A DNA stretch of 42,030 nt from CALROG01 sp943369755. GTDB taxonomy: Bacteria > Pseudomonadota > Gammaproteobacteria > Burkholderiales > Burkholderiaceae_C. The position numbers and the translations under genes were made by a program. The notes beneath the pieces were generated by a model. That model was not told where the DNA came from and did not search any database. It saw only the letters and a list, made by a program, of their open reading frames with translations. Of this stretch, positions 32,029 through 39,462 are shown in pieces (within the stretch, counting starts at the first letter, position 1; each line of letters begins with the position of its first letter). The stretch is from assembly GCA_943369755.1 (NCBI GenBank), contig CALROG020000037.1:1-42030 (forward strand), read 5' to 3'.

Positions 32029-32708
32029 TGCGGTTCGACGTTGACGCTGCCATCGTCGACCTGGATGGCACGATGGTGGACACCCTGGGTGATTTTGCCG
32101 AAGCCCTGAACCGCATGCTGGCCGAGCTGGCGCTGCCACCGATTGCCGCCAGCGCCATCGAGCCGATGGTGGGCAAGGGCTCGGAGCATTTGATTCAAAC
32201 GGTGCTGGCTCATGTGGGCGCACCGGCGGCGCACTACGAAGCCGCCTGGGCCAGCTACCAGCGTTACTACGCAATGGTCAATGGCCACTATTCCCGTGTT
32301 TTTGCGGGGGTGCCTGAAGGCCTGCGGGCGCTGCGGGCCCAAGGCCTCAAGCTGGCCTGCTTGACCAACAAGCCCACCGCCTTCGCCCTGGTGCTGCTCA
32401 AGGCCAAGGGCCTGGACGGGTTTTTCAGCGAAGTGTTTGGCGGCGACGCGTTTCCGCGCAAGAAGCCAGACCCGCTGCCGCTGATCAAAACCTGCGAAGC
32501 ACTGGGCACCGTGCCCGCACGCACGCTGATGCTGGGCGATTCAAGCAACGACGCCCAAGCCGCCCGCGCTGCGGGCTGCCCGGTGCTGCTGGTGACCTAT
32601 GGCTACAACCACGGCCAACCGGTGCGCGCCGTGGATGCCGACGGGTATCTGGATTCGCTGGCGGAACTGGAGGCCAGGATCGGTCAGCGCCGGGCCGCCC
32701 CAAGCTGA
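32028..32708 (+). CDS. gph: Phosphoglycolate phosphatase
   Basis: A 226-residue HAD phosphatase that removes phosphate from 2-phosphoglycolate, formed by rubisco oxygenation or DNA repair. HAD motif I is VDLDGTMVDT, with Asp nucleophile at 11 and Asp13. Motif II is CLTNKPTAFA, motif III includes FPRKKPDPLPLIKTCEAL, and motif IV is MLGDSSNDAQAARAAG. The ATG at 32028 overlaps the rpe stop and keeps the standard N-terminus. The next gene is on the other strand, with an inverted copy of the 3'-end repeat family (R2) in the short spacer. Confidence 0.93.
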   Translation: MRFDVDAAIVDLDGTMVDTLGDFAEALNRMLAELALPPIAASAIEPMVGKGSEHLIQTVLAHVGAPAAHYEAAWASYQRYYAMVNGHYSRVFAGVPEGLRALRAQGLKLACLTNKPTAFALVLLKAKGLDGFFSEVFGGDAFPRKKPDPLPLIKTCEALGTVPARTLMLGDSSNDAQAARAAGCPVLLVTYGYNHGQPVRAVDADGYLDSLAELEARIGQRRAAPS

Positions 32709-32713
32709 CCGAA

Positions 32714-32760
32714 GCCCCGTCGGGGGGGCAGCGACTACACGCAGTGAGGCGCGTGGGGGC
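32714..32760 (-). repeat. 3'-end GC-hairpin repeat, copy R2 (after the chalcone-isomerase-like gene)
   Basis: A 47-bp copy of the same family as R1 and R3, on the minus strand. Reading from 32760 downward it starts GCCCCCACGC six nt after the stop of the chalcone-isomerase-like gene. It keeps the GTGTA and GCTGCCCCC blocks and a C-rich/G-rich hairpin, although the middle has diverged. It also lies five bp past the gph stop in the convergent spacer. Confidence 0.72.
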
Positions 32761-32766
32761 TCACCG

Positions 32767-33351
32767 TCAGGCGGACTTGCCCAGCAGAGCTTCCTTGAGC
32801 TTCCAGTCGGCCGGGTTGGGGCCGAGCCAGATGCGCAACATGGCGTTGTAGAACTCGGGCTCTTTGAAGGGCTCGCCCTGCGGTTGGCCTTTGATCGTGA
32901 TGACGGTGCCCGCACCCGGGACCCATTCGATCAAAAAGCTGTCACCGGCCACCAGCTTCTTGTGGTCAAAGAAGATCTGACTCATGCGCATTACGCCGGG
33001 CACCAGCTTGGAAAAGGCGGCCTTGTCCATGTTGTCTTCAATGGCGCGCGAAAACAGTTTGCCCAGTTCGTTGGAGTCAATGTCGCGCAGCATGGTGATG
33101 CTGATGCGCTTGGCACCGGGAACTGCCAGCGCTTCTTCGGGCGTTGCGGCCTTGCGGCTGAGGTAAAGCCCGGCGGTGTACACCTTGAAGGGGCCACGGT
33201 AACGAATGCCGGCACCGTTGAGCTGTAGTTTGCCGCTGCGGACATCGATGGACTCGTCGTACTTGACGCCCGACACATTGACTTGCGCAAACGCACTGCT
33301 CGCGAACAGGCAGGCCAGTGCCAAAGAGGCTAACTGCTTGAACCACTTCAT
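32767..33351 (-). CDS. Chalcone-isomerase-like exported protein
   Basis: A 194-residue exported protein of the chalcone isomerase-like fold (CHI family, bacterial members). The signal peptide ends near ASSAFA (about residue 22). Family features are GIRYRGPFKVYTAGLYLS, RISITMLRDIDSNELGKLF and IEWVPGAGTVITIKGQPQG, plus the C-terminal FYNAMLRIWLGPNPADWKLK. Bacterial members are not known to make flavonoids and may bind fatty acids or lipids. AGGAG precedes the ATG. A predicted promoter and a 14-bp palindrome of the TetR-operator type lie directly upstream. It interrupts the otherwise standard rpe-gph-trpE order on the opposite strand. Confidence 0.83.
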   Translation of the reverse strand: MKWFKQLASLALACLFASSAFAQVNVSGVKYDESIDVRSGKLQLNGAGIRYRGPFKVYTAGLYLSRKAATPEEALAVPGAKRISITMLRDIDSNELGKLFSRAIEDNMDKAAFSKLVPGVMRMSQIFFDHKKLVAGDSFLIEWVPGAGTVITIKGQPQGEPFKEPEFYNAMLRIWLGPNPADWKLKEALLGKSA

Positions 33352-33373
33352 GTTTGTCTCCTATGAAAGAAAA

Positions 33374-33387
33374 AGAACGGTCGTTCT
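33374..33387. promoter_or_regulatory. TetR/AcrR-type operator palindrome upstream of the chalcone-isomerase-like gene
   Basis: AGAACG-GT-CGTTCT is a perfect 14-bp palindrome, 22 bp upstream of the start codon. Its form (AACG-N2-CGTT) resembles operators of TetR/AcrR-family repressors. It lies just downstream of a predicted -10 box (33395-33400, minus strand), so a bound repressor would cover the start of transcription. No TetR gene is in the window. Confidence 0.55.
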
Positions 33388-33394
33388 ATTTCGC

Positions 33395-33423
33395 ATTTTC
33401 TTATGGCCTGTGTTCGCTGACAA
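33395..33423 (-). promoter_or_regulatory. Predicted promoter for the chalcone-isomerase-like gene
   Basis: On the minus strand, TTGTCA (33418-33423, 5 of 6 to consensus) and GAAAAT (33395-33400, 4 of 6) are separated by 17 bp. Transcription would start near 33388, inside or beside the palindrome at 33374-33387. Confidence 0.45.
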
Positions 33424-33440
33424 CAGGGTTTGCGAGCGCA

Positions 33441-33488
33441 CGCCAAAGTTTGCGGCCGCCCCAATGTGGGGTTTGCTACACTTTGGCG
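33441..33488. repeat. Nested inverted repeats upstream of the trp leader
   Basis: The outer arms CGCCAAAGT (33441-33449) and ACTTTGGCG (33480-33488) enclose an inner hairpin of CCCC (33459-33462), AATGT, GGGG (33468-33471). The outer right arm ends just before the leader ATG at 33489. TACACT at 33477-33482 could be a -10 box, but no good -35 box is found. It could be an operator or part of a leader RNA structure. Confidence 0.5.
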
Positions 33489-33572
33489 ATGTTCATTCAC
33501 CGCACCACCATCACAGGTTTGAGCGACCGGGGAGCCTGGCCCTGGCGTCAGCCCGCTTGCGTGCTTACCTGA
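33489..33572 (+). CDS. Candidate trp leader peptide (27 codons, Trp-Pro-Trp)
   Basis: The small frame begins MFIHRTTITGL, ends at TGA 33570-33572 and has Trp codons at 33537-33539 and 33543-33545 separated by one Pro codon (Gly-Ala-Trp-Pro-Trp-Arg). Tryptophan is rare, so a pair in a short peptide 100 bp before trpE fits an attenuation leader, in which ribosome stalling at Trp codons decides the fate of the transcript. There is no clear ribosome-binding site, and a promoter is not obvious; a leaderless message is possible. It is also small enough to be chance, so the confidence is limited. Confidence 0.5.
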   Translation: MFIHRTTITGLSDRGAWPWRQPACVLT

Positions 33573-33648
33573 CGACACGGGGCAGCCCGTGCCCCCCCCG
33601 CCTCAGCCCCGAGGCATTGGTTTGAATGAACGCGGCAGCCCCTGCCGC
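33546..33648 (+). promoter_or_regulatory. Candidate trp attenuator RNA region
   Basis: Directly after the Trp codons, CGTCAG (33546-33551) can pair with CTGACG (33569-33574) across the leader stop codon. Next, GGGGCA (33579-33584) can pair with TGCCCC (33590-33595). GCCTC (33600-33604) can pair with GAGGC (33611-33615), followed by the weakly T-rich ATTGGTTT. GGGGC can alternatively pair with GCCCC (33606-33610), giving mutually exclusive structures. A last hairpin GCGGCAG-CCC-CTGCCGC (33632-33648) precedes the trpE ribosome site. The folding is by eye. No strong T run is present, so termination might not be intrinsic. Confidence 0.4.
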
Positions 33649-33669
33649 TGAGCTACGGAGGCTCATCCT

Positions 33670-35202
33670 GTGATTACCGAACTTGAATTCAAAAGCCTGG
33701 CGCAAGCTGGCTACAACCGTATTCCGCTGATTGCGGAGGCCTTTGCCGACCTGGAAACCCCGCTCTCGCTGTACCTCAAGCTGGCCCACGCCAAGGGCGG
33801 TGGCCCGCTGAGCTTTCTGCTGGAGTCGGTGGTCGGCGGCGAACGTTTTGGTCGCTACAGTTTCATCGGCCTGCCGGCCCGCACGCTGGTGCGCGCACGC
33901 GGCTTTGGCGCACAGGCGGTGTCGGAGGTGGTGCGTGACGGCAAAGTCATTGAGACCGTGCACGGTAACCCGCTGGACTTTATTGCCGCCTACCAGCAGC
34001 GCTTCAAGGTGGCGCTGCGGCCCGGGTTGCCGCGCTTTTGCGGTGGCCTGGCGGGCTATTTTGGGTACGACACGGTGCGCCATATTGAGAAAAAGCTGGA
34101 ACAGTCGTGCCCGCCCGACACCCTGGGGTGCCCCGACATCTTGCTGCTGCAATGCGAAGAGCTGGCGGTCATCGACAACCTGTCGGGCAAGCTGTACCTG
34201 ATCGTCTATGCCGACCCGGGCCAGCCCGAGGCCTTTGCCAACGCCAAGAAGCGGCTGCGCGAGCTGAAAGACCAGCTCAAGTATTCGGTCAGTGCGCCGG
34301 TCATCAAACAAAGCCAGACCTTTCCCGCCGAGCGCGACTTTGCCAAGGCCGACTACATTGCCGCAGTAGAAAAAGCCAAGCGGCTGATCGAGGCAGGTGA
34401 CTTCATGCAGGTTCAGGTGGGTCAGCGCATCAAGAAGCGCTACACCGAGTCGCCCTTGAGCCTGTACCGCGCGCTGCGTTCGCTCAATCCGTCGCCCTAC
34501 ATGTATTACTACAACTTCAGTGGCTCCGATGGCGCGGGCGGCGACTTTCATGTGGTGGGCGCTTCGCCGGAAATCCTGGTGCGCCAGGAGCAAGTGGAGC
34601 ATGGCGGCAAGCCCGCGCAGAAGATCACCATCCGCCCGCTGGCCGGCACCCGGGCGCGTGCGGCGTCGCCCGAGCAGGACAAGGTGGTCGAGCAGGAGCT
34701 GATTAACGACCCCAAGGAGCGCGCCGAGCATGTGATGCTGATTGACCTGGCGCGCAACGACATTGGCCGCATCGCCCAGACCGGTACCGTCAAGGTGACC
34801 GAAGCCTTCGCCGTGGAGCGCTACAGCCATGTGATGCACATAGTCAGTAACGTCGAAGGCATCCTGAATGAAGGCATGACCAATATGGACGTGCTGCGTG
34901 CCACCTTCCCGGCTGGCACGCTGACCGGCGCACCCAAGGTGCATGCGATGGAGCTGATCGACCAGCTTGAACTCACCAAGCGTGGCCTGTATGGCGGAGC
35001 CTGTGGCTACCTGAGTTTTGCCGGCGACATGGACGTGGCGATTGCCATCCGCACCGGCGTCATCAAGAATCAAATGCTCTATGTGCAGGCCGCCGCCGGT
35101 GTGGTGGCCGACTCGGTACCAGAGCTGGAGTGGCAGGAAACCGAAGCCAAGGCGCGGGCGCTGCTGCGGGCGTCGGAGCTGGTTGAGGAGGGGCTGGAAT
35201 GA
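33670..35202 (+). CDS. trpE: Anthranilate synthase component I
   Basis: A 510-residue enzyme that, with TrpG, makes anthranilate from chorismate and glutamine, the first committed step of tryptophan synthesis. The feedback-site motif is LLES in LSFLLESVVGGERFGRYSF. The catalytic domain includes ITIRPLAGTRARAASPEQ, LIDLARNDIGRIA, FPAGTLTGAPKVHAMELI and RGLYGGACGYLSF. The start is GTG at 33670; GGAGG at 33657-33661 decides it. Its stop overlaps the trpG ATG by 4 bp. A probable leader peptide precedes it, and LysE/threonine genes are inserted farther downstream in the cluster. Confidence 0.97.
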   Translation: MITELEFKSLAQAGYNRIPLIAEAFADLETPLSLYLKLAHAKGGGPLSFLLESVVGGERFGRYSFIGLPARTLVRARGFGAQAVSEVVRDGKVIETVHGNPLDFIAAYQQRFKVALRPGLPRFCGGLAGYFGYDTVRHIEKKLEQSCPPDTLGCPDILLLQCEELAVIDNLSGKLYLIVYADPGQPEAFANAKKRLRELKDQLKYSVSAPVIKQSQTFPAERDFAKADYIAAVEKAKRLIEAGDFMQVQVGQRIKKRYTESPLSLYRALRSLNPSPYMYYYNFSGSDGAGGDFHVVGASPEILVRQEQVEHGGKPAQKITIRPLAGTRARAASPEQDKVVEQELINDPKERAEHVMLIDLARNDIGRIAQTGTVKVTEAFAVERYSHVMHIVSNVEGILNEGMTNMDVLRATFPAGTLTGAPKVHAMELIDQLELTKRGLYGGACGYLSFAGDMDVAIAIRTGVIKNQMLYVQAAAGVVADSVPELEWQETEAKARALLRASELVEEGLE

Positions 35203-35768
35203 AACTGCTCATGATCGACAACTACGACAGCTTCACCTACAACATCGTCCAGTACTTCGGCGAGTTGGGCGCGCAGGTGGAGGTGTTTCGCAATGACGAG
35301 ATCACGCTGCAAGGCATCGCCCAGCGTGCGCCTGACCGGCTGGTGGTCTCGCCCGGGCCGTGCTCGCCCGCCGAAGCGGGCATCTCGGTCGCCGCCGTCC
35401 AGCACTTCGCCGGCAAGCTGCCGATTCTGGGTGTGTGCCTGGGCCACCAGAGCATTGGCGCGGCCTTTGGCGGCAAGATCATCCGCGCGCAACAGTTGAT
35501 GCACGGCAAGACCAGCGTCATCACCACCACCGGCCAGGGCCTGTTTGCCGGTTTGCCTGAGACGTTCACGGTGAACCGCTACCACTCACTGGCCATTGAG
35601 CGCGCCACCTGCCCGGCTGAACTGGAAGTCACGGCCTGGACCGACGACGGTGAAATCATGGGTGTGCGCCACTGTTCGTTGGCGATTCAGGGTGTGCAGT
35701 TTCACCCCGAATCGATCCTGACCGAGCACGGGCACGCGATGCTGAAGAACTTTCTGGAGCAGAAATGA
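35199..35768 (+). CDS. trpG: Anthranilate synthase component II (glutamine amidotransferase)
   Basis: A 189-residue class I amidotransferase that supplies ammonia to TrpE. The N-terminus is LLMIDNYDSFTYNIVQYFGE. The catalytic Cys is in LGVCLGHQSIGAAFGG and the catalytic His-Glu in GVQFHPESI. It overlaps trpE (ATGA), ensuring equal production of both subunits. It may also serve p-aminobenzoate synthesis, as related subunits do (inference). A copy of the 3'-end repeat family (R3) begins one nt after its stop. Confidence 0.96.
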   Translation: MKLLMIDNYDSFTYNIVQYFGELGAQVEVFRNDEITLQGIAQRAPDRLVVSPGPCSPAEAGISVAAVQHFAGKLPILGVCLGHQSIGAAFGGKIIRAQQLMHGKTSVITTTGQGLFAGLPETFTVNRYHSLAIERATCPAELEVTAWTDDGEIMGVRHCSLAIQGVQFHPESILTEHGHAMLKNFLEQK

Positions 35769-35769
35769 A

Positions 35770-35816
35770 GCCCCCACGCTTGTCACTTGGTGTACTGCGC
35801 TGCCCCCCGAGGGGGC
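35770..35816 (+). repeat. 3'-end GC-hairpin repeat, copy R3 (after trpG)
   Basis: A 47-bp copy that agrees with R1 at all but two positions, starting one nt after the trpG stop codon. Its hairpin is CCCCCC (35803-35808), GA, GGGGG (35811-35815). A GC-rich tail with GGGGCGGCCCGGCGG extends to the ltaE start codon at 35851. Confidence 0.87.
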
Positions 35817-35850
35817 TGTCGCTCCTTGGGGCGGCCCGGCGGAGCGGCGC

Positions 35851-36894
35851 ATGAAGGCTATAGACCTGCGCAGCGACACCGTGACCCAACCCACTGCTGG
35901 CATGCGCGCGGCAATGCTGGCAGCGCCATTGGGCGACGACGTCTTTGCCGACGACCCGAGCGTCAACGCGCTGCAAGAAAAAATTGCCAGCATGCTTGGC
36001 TTTGAAGCTGCGCTGTTCGTGCCCACTGGCACCCAAAGCAACCTGTGCGCCATCCTCAGCCATTGCCAGCGCGGTGACGAATACATCGTGGGCCAGATGC
36101 AGCACTGTTACCGCTGGGAAGGTGGCGGCGCGGCGGTTTTTGGCAGTGTGCAGCCGCAGCCGCTGACGCACCAGCCAGATGGCAGCCTGGCGCTGGCCGA
36201 CATCGAGGCGGCCATCAAGCCCGACGACGCGCACTTTGCCCGCAGCAAGCTGCTGGCGCTGGAAAACACCCTGGGCGGCAAGCTGATCCCGTTGGACTAT
36301 TTGCAAGCGGCGACCGAGCTGGCCAAGGCCCGTGGCCTGAGCAGCCACCTGGACGGCGCGCGGCTGTTCAACGCGGCGGTGGCGCAGGCCGCGCAAACAG
36401 GTAGTGATGCATACACACAGGCCCGGCGCATTGCGCAAAACTTCGACAGCGTCTCGGTGTGCTTTAGCAAGGGCCTGGGCGCGCCGGTGGGGTCAGCGCT
36501 GTGCGGCAGCCGTGAATTCATAGCGCGGGCCCACCGAATCCGCAAGATGGCGGGCGGCGGCATGCGCCAGGCCGGGGTGCTGGCTGCGGCGGCTTCTTAT
36601 GCGCTGGACCACCATATCGAACGCCTGGCTGACGACCACGCGCTGGCGCAGCGGCTTGCCGCTGGCCTGGCCAACATGGACGGCGTGCAGGTTGAGCCGC
36701 CGCATACCAACATTGTGTTTGTCGATCTGGCTGGCGCGGCGCGCGAGCGTTCCGCTGGGTTGCTGCCATACCTGGCGGCGCAGGGCATCCAGGCGACCGG
36801 CCTTTACCGTTTGCGCTTTGTGACCCACCTGGACGCAGACGCCGCGGGCGTAGACCGCGCGGTGGCGGCCATCCGCCAGTACTTCAGGGCTTGA
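35851..36894 (+). CDS. ltaE: Low-specificity L-threonine aldolase
   Basis: A 347-residue PLP enzyme that cleaves L-threonine and L-allo-threonine to glycine and acetaldehyde. The N-terminus IDLRSDTVTQPTAGMRAAM is diagnostic, with GDDVFADDPSVNALQEKIA and FVPTGTQSNLCAIL. The PLP-binding lysine lies in SVCFSKGLGAPVGSAL and its HLDGAR motif is present. The ATG directly follows the R3 repeat region. It is followed by a LysE-type exporter with only 2 bp between the stop and the next ATG. Both sit between trpG and trpD. Confidence 0.93.
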   Translation: MKAIDLRSDTVTQPTAGMRAAMLAAPLGDDVFADDPSVNALQEKIASMLGFEAALFVPTGTQSNLCAILSHCQRGDEYIVGQMQHCYRWEGGGAAVFGSVQPQPLTHQPDGSLALADIEAAIKPDDAHFARSKLLALENTLGGKLIPLDYLQAATELAKARGLSSHLDGARLFNAAVAQAAQTGSDAYTQARRIAQNFDSVSVCFSKGLGAPVGSALCGSREFIARAHRIRKMAGGGMRQAGVLAAAASYALDHHIERLADDHALAQRLAAGLANMDGVQVEPPHTNIVFVDLAGAARERSAGLLPYLAAQGIQATGLYRLRFVTHLDADAAGVDRAVAAIRQYFRA

Positions 36895-36896
36895 GC

Positions 36897-37547
36897 ATGG
36901 ACGTCTACTCACTGCTGCTGTTTGTGGTGGCGGGCTTGCTGCTCAACCTGACGCCCGGCCCTGACGTGCTTTACATCGTGACCCATGCGCTGCGCGGCGG
37001 CCAACGCGCCGGCGTGGTGGCGGCCTGCGGCATTACTGCGGGCTGTTTCGTGCACATTTTTGCCGCTGCTGCCGGCGTCAGTGCACTGCTGGCCACCTCA
37101 GCCACAGCCTTCACGGTGCTGAAGTGGCTGGGCGCGGCTTACCTGGTCTATGTGGGCCTCCGGATGCTGTTGTCGCGCGCCACGGATGCTACAAATTTGA
37201 TAGTGGGTAACGCAGGTTCCATGCGGGCTGATGGCATGAAAGGCATATTTTTCAGGGGCTTCTGGACGAATGTTCTCAACCCCAAGGTGGCGCTGTTCTT
37301 TCTGGCCTTTTTGCCCCAGTTCATTGGCCCGGGGGTCGAACAAAAAGCGCTGGCCTTCTTGCTGCTGGGCTTGCTGTTCAATTTCAACGGCCTGTGGGTC
37401 AACATCGGCTGGGCGCTGGCGGCGGCCTGGCTGGCTTCGCGGGTCACCGCGCTACAGAAAAGCATGCACTGGCTGGAGCGTGTGGCCGGGGCCCTGTTTG
37501 TGGGCTTCGGATACAAGCTTGCGTTCACCGACAATCCCACGCACTAA
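36897..37547 (+). CDS. LysE/RhtB-family amino acid exporter
   Basis: A 216-residue inner-membrane exporter with about six transmembrane segments. The signature LLLNLTPGPDVLYIVTHALR opens the protein, and FWTNVLNPKVALFFLAFLPQ is the second conserved stretch. The substrate may be threonine or homoserine, or tryptophan pathway compounds, given the neighbours; this is inference. The ATG at 36897 lies 2 bp after the ltaE stop. Palindromic element copy D (37188-37237) is embedded at residues 98-114, within the hydrophilic loop between the first three helices and the rest. It is 12 bp upstream of trpD. Confidence 0.9.
   Translation: MDVYSLLLFVVAGLLLNLTPGPDVLYIVTHALRGGQRAGVVAACGITAGCFVHIFAAAAGVSALLATSATAFTVLKWLGAAYLVYVGLRMLLSRATDATNLIVGNAGSMRADGMKGIFFRGFWTNVLNPKVALFFLAFLPQFIGPGVEQKALAFLLLGLLFNFNGLWVNIGWALAAAWLASRVTALQKSMHWLERVAGALFVGFGYKLAFTDNPTH
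37188..37237 (-). repeat. In-frame palindromic element, copy D (inside the LysE-type exporter)
   Basis: A 50-bp copy in reverse orientation, gaplessly aligned to copy B: GCTACAAATTTGATAG at 37188-37203 on the plus strand, then ATGCGGGCT at 37221-37229. It is read as DATNLIVGNAGSMRADG in the same frame as in thiL and rpoN. The spacing between the conserved blocks is unchanged, although the loop sequence differs. Confidence 0.8.
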
Positions 37548-37559
37548 GCGGAGACAACC

Positions 37560-38588
37560 ATGCCAATTACCCCCCAGGAAGCGCTACAGCGCACCATCGA
37601 ACACCGCGAGATTTTTCACGACGAGATGCTGCGGGTCGTGCGCATGATCATGAGCGGCGAGCTCTCGCCGGTGATGATGGCGGCGTTGATCACCGGCTTG
37701 CGCGTCAAGAAGGAAACCATTGGCGAGATCACGGCCGCAGCGCAAGTCATGCGCGAGTTTTCGACCAAGGTCAATGTGGCCGACAAGACCCACCTGGTGG
37801 ACATTGTGGGCACGGGCGGCGACGGTTCGCACACCTTCAACATCTCGACCTGCTCGATGTTTGTGGCCGCAGCTGCCGGTGCCAAAGTCAGCAAACACGG
37901 CGGGCGCAGCGTCAGCAGCAAGAGCGGCAGCGCCGACGTGCTGGAGGCGCTGGGCGTCAACATCAACCTCAAGCCCGAAGCGATTGCCAGGTGCATTGAC
38001 GACACCGGCATCGGATTCATGTTTGCGCCCAACCACCACAGCGCCATGAAGCATGTGGCCCCGGTGCGCAAGGAGCTGGGCGTGCGCACCATCTTCAACA
38101 TCCTGGGCCCGCTGACCAACCCGGCTGGTGCGCCCAACATTCTGATGGGCGTGTTTCACCCCGATCTGGTGGGCATTCAGGTGCGGGCGCTGCAACGCCT
38201 GGGCACCGAACACGCGTTGGTGGTCTATGGCCGCGACGGCATGGACGAGGTCAGCCTGGGCGCGGCCACGCTGGTGGGCGAGCTCAAGAACGGCGAGATC
38301 ACTGAATACGAAGTTCACCCCGAGGACTTTGGCCTGGCCATGGCCAGCAACCGCGCGCTCAAGGTCGAGACGCCCGAGCAGTCGCGCGCCATGCTGGTGG
38401 GGGTGCTGGACAACCAGCCCGGAGCCGCCCGCGACATCGTGATTCTTAACGCCGGTGTGGCGCTTTACGCCGCCAATGTGGCGGCCACGGTGATCGAAGG
38501 CATCGAACAAGCCCGCGCGGTGATCGAATCAGGTGCCGCCAAAGCCCGGCTGGCGCAATTTGTGGCGGCCACGCAGGCACTGGCATGA
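37560..38588 (+). CDS. trpD: Anthranilate phosphoribosyltransferase
   Basis: A 342-residue enzyme that transfers phosphoribose from PRPP to anthranilate. The PRPP-binding motif is VDIVGTGGDGSHTFNIST, followed by VSKHGGRSVSSKSGSADVLE and GIGFMFAPNHHSAMKHVAP, RTIFNILGPLTNPAGAPN. The start ATG at 37560 has GGAG upstream. It is 12 bp after the LysE gene and 63 bp before trpC; translation of the cluster trpD-trpC-ung looks continuous. Confidence 0.97.
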   Translation: MPITPQEALQRTIEHREIFHDEMLRVVRMIMSGELSPVMMAALITGLRVKKETIGEITAAAQVMREFSTKVNVADKTHLVDIVGTGGDGSHTFNISTCSMFVAAAAGAKVSKHGGRSVSSKSGSADVLEALGVNINLKPEAIARCIDDTGIGFMFAPNHHSAMKHVAPVRKELGVRTIFNILGPLTNPAGAPNILMGVFHPDLVGIQVRALQRLGTEHALVVYGRDGMDEVSLGAATLVGELKNGEITEYEVHPEDFGLAMASNRALKVETPEQSRAMLVGVLDNQPGAARDIVILNAGVALYAANVAATVIEGIEQARAVIESGAAKARLAQFVAATQALA

Positions 38589-38651
38589 CGCGCCTGCGTC
38601 AGGTCCGGGCCGAGATCGCGGCAAGCTCTGAAGCGAGCAGAAAGAACAAGC

Positions 38652-39455
38652 ATGTCTGACATTCTGGACAAAATCGTTGCCGTCAAGCGCGAGGAAATCG
38701 CCGCCGCGCAGCGCAAGCGGCCTCTGGCCGCAGTACGCGCGGACGCCGAAAGCCGCGTGCTTACCCGCGATTTTTTGGGCGCGCTGCGCGCCAAGATTGC
38801 AATCGGCCAGGCGGCGGTGATTGCCGAGATCAAGAAGGCCAGCCCCAGCAAGGGGGTGCTGCGCGCCGACTTCATCCCGGCCGATATTGCCCAGAGCTAC
38901 GCCGAGGGCGACGGCACAACCAGCGCGGCCTGCCTGTCGGTGCTAACAGACCGGCAGTTCTTCCAGGGTGAGCCCGATTTTCTGAAGCAGGCCCGCGCCT
39001 CATGCGACCTGCCGGTGCTGCGCAAGGACTTCATGGTTGACGAGTATCAAATTTACGAGTCGCGCGTCATGGGGGCTGATTGCATTTTGCTGATCGCCGC
39101 CTGCCTGGACGACGCGCAAATGGCCGAGCTGGAAGCCATTGCCCGCAGCCTGGACATGGCGGTGCTGGTGGAGGTGCATGACCGCGCCGAGCTTGAGCGC
39201 GCACTCAAGCTCAAGACACCGCTGGTGGGCATCAACAACCGCAACCTGCGCAGCTTCGAGGTGTCGCTGGACACCACGCTGGGCATGCTCAAAGACGTGC
39301 CGGCGGACCGGCTGCTGGTCACCGAGTCGGGCATCCTGAGCCGCGCCGACGTCAAAACCATGCGCGACGCGGGGGTTCACGCGTTCTTGGTGGGCGAGGC
39401 CTTCATGCGCGCGCCCGAGCCGGGCGAAGCACTGGCCACGCTCTTTGGCGGCTAA
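38652..39455 (+). CDS. trpC: Indole-3-glycerol phosphate synthase
   Basis: A 267-residue TIM-barrel enzyme making indole-3-glycerol phosphate. Motifs: VIAEIKKASPSKGVLRADFI, VLTDRQFFQGEPDFL, LPVLRKDFMVDEYQI, GADCILLIAACL and LLVTESGI. It is the stand-alone type, without a fused TrpF. Its stop is followed by palindromic element C and then ung. The trpF, trpB and trpA genes are not in this window; in many betaproteobacteria they form a separate group. Confidence 0.97.
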   Translation: MSDILDKIVAVKREEIAAAQRKRPLAAVRADAESRVLTRDFLGALRAKIAIGQAAVIAEIKKASPSKGVLRADFIPADIAQSYAEGDGTTSAACLSVLTDRQFFQGEPDFLKQARASCDLPVLRKDFMVDEYQIYESRVMGADCILLIAACLDDAQMAELEAIARSLDMAVLVEVHDRAELERALKLKTPLVGINNRNLRSFEVSLDTTLGMLKDVPADRLLVTESGILSRADVKTMRDAGVHAFLVGEAFMRAPEPGEALATLFGG

Positions 39456-39462
39456 GCCGCTT

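Noticed and set aside
30607..32274. A 555-codon minus-strand frame over apaG, rpe and gph
   Set aside because: It contains no domain and is a chance frame across three well-identified genes.
33354..33572. A 72-codon frame in the trp leader region
   Set aside because: It has no ribosome site or protein similarity and includes the nested inverted repeats. The shorter Trp-containing frame in another phase is the better candidate.
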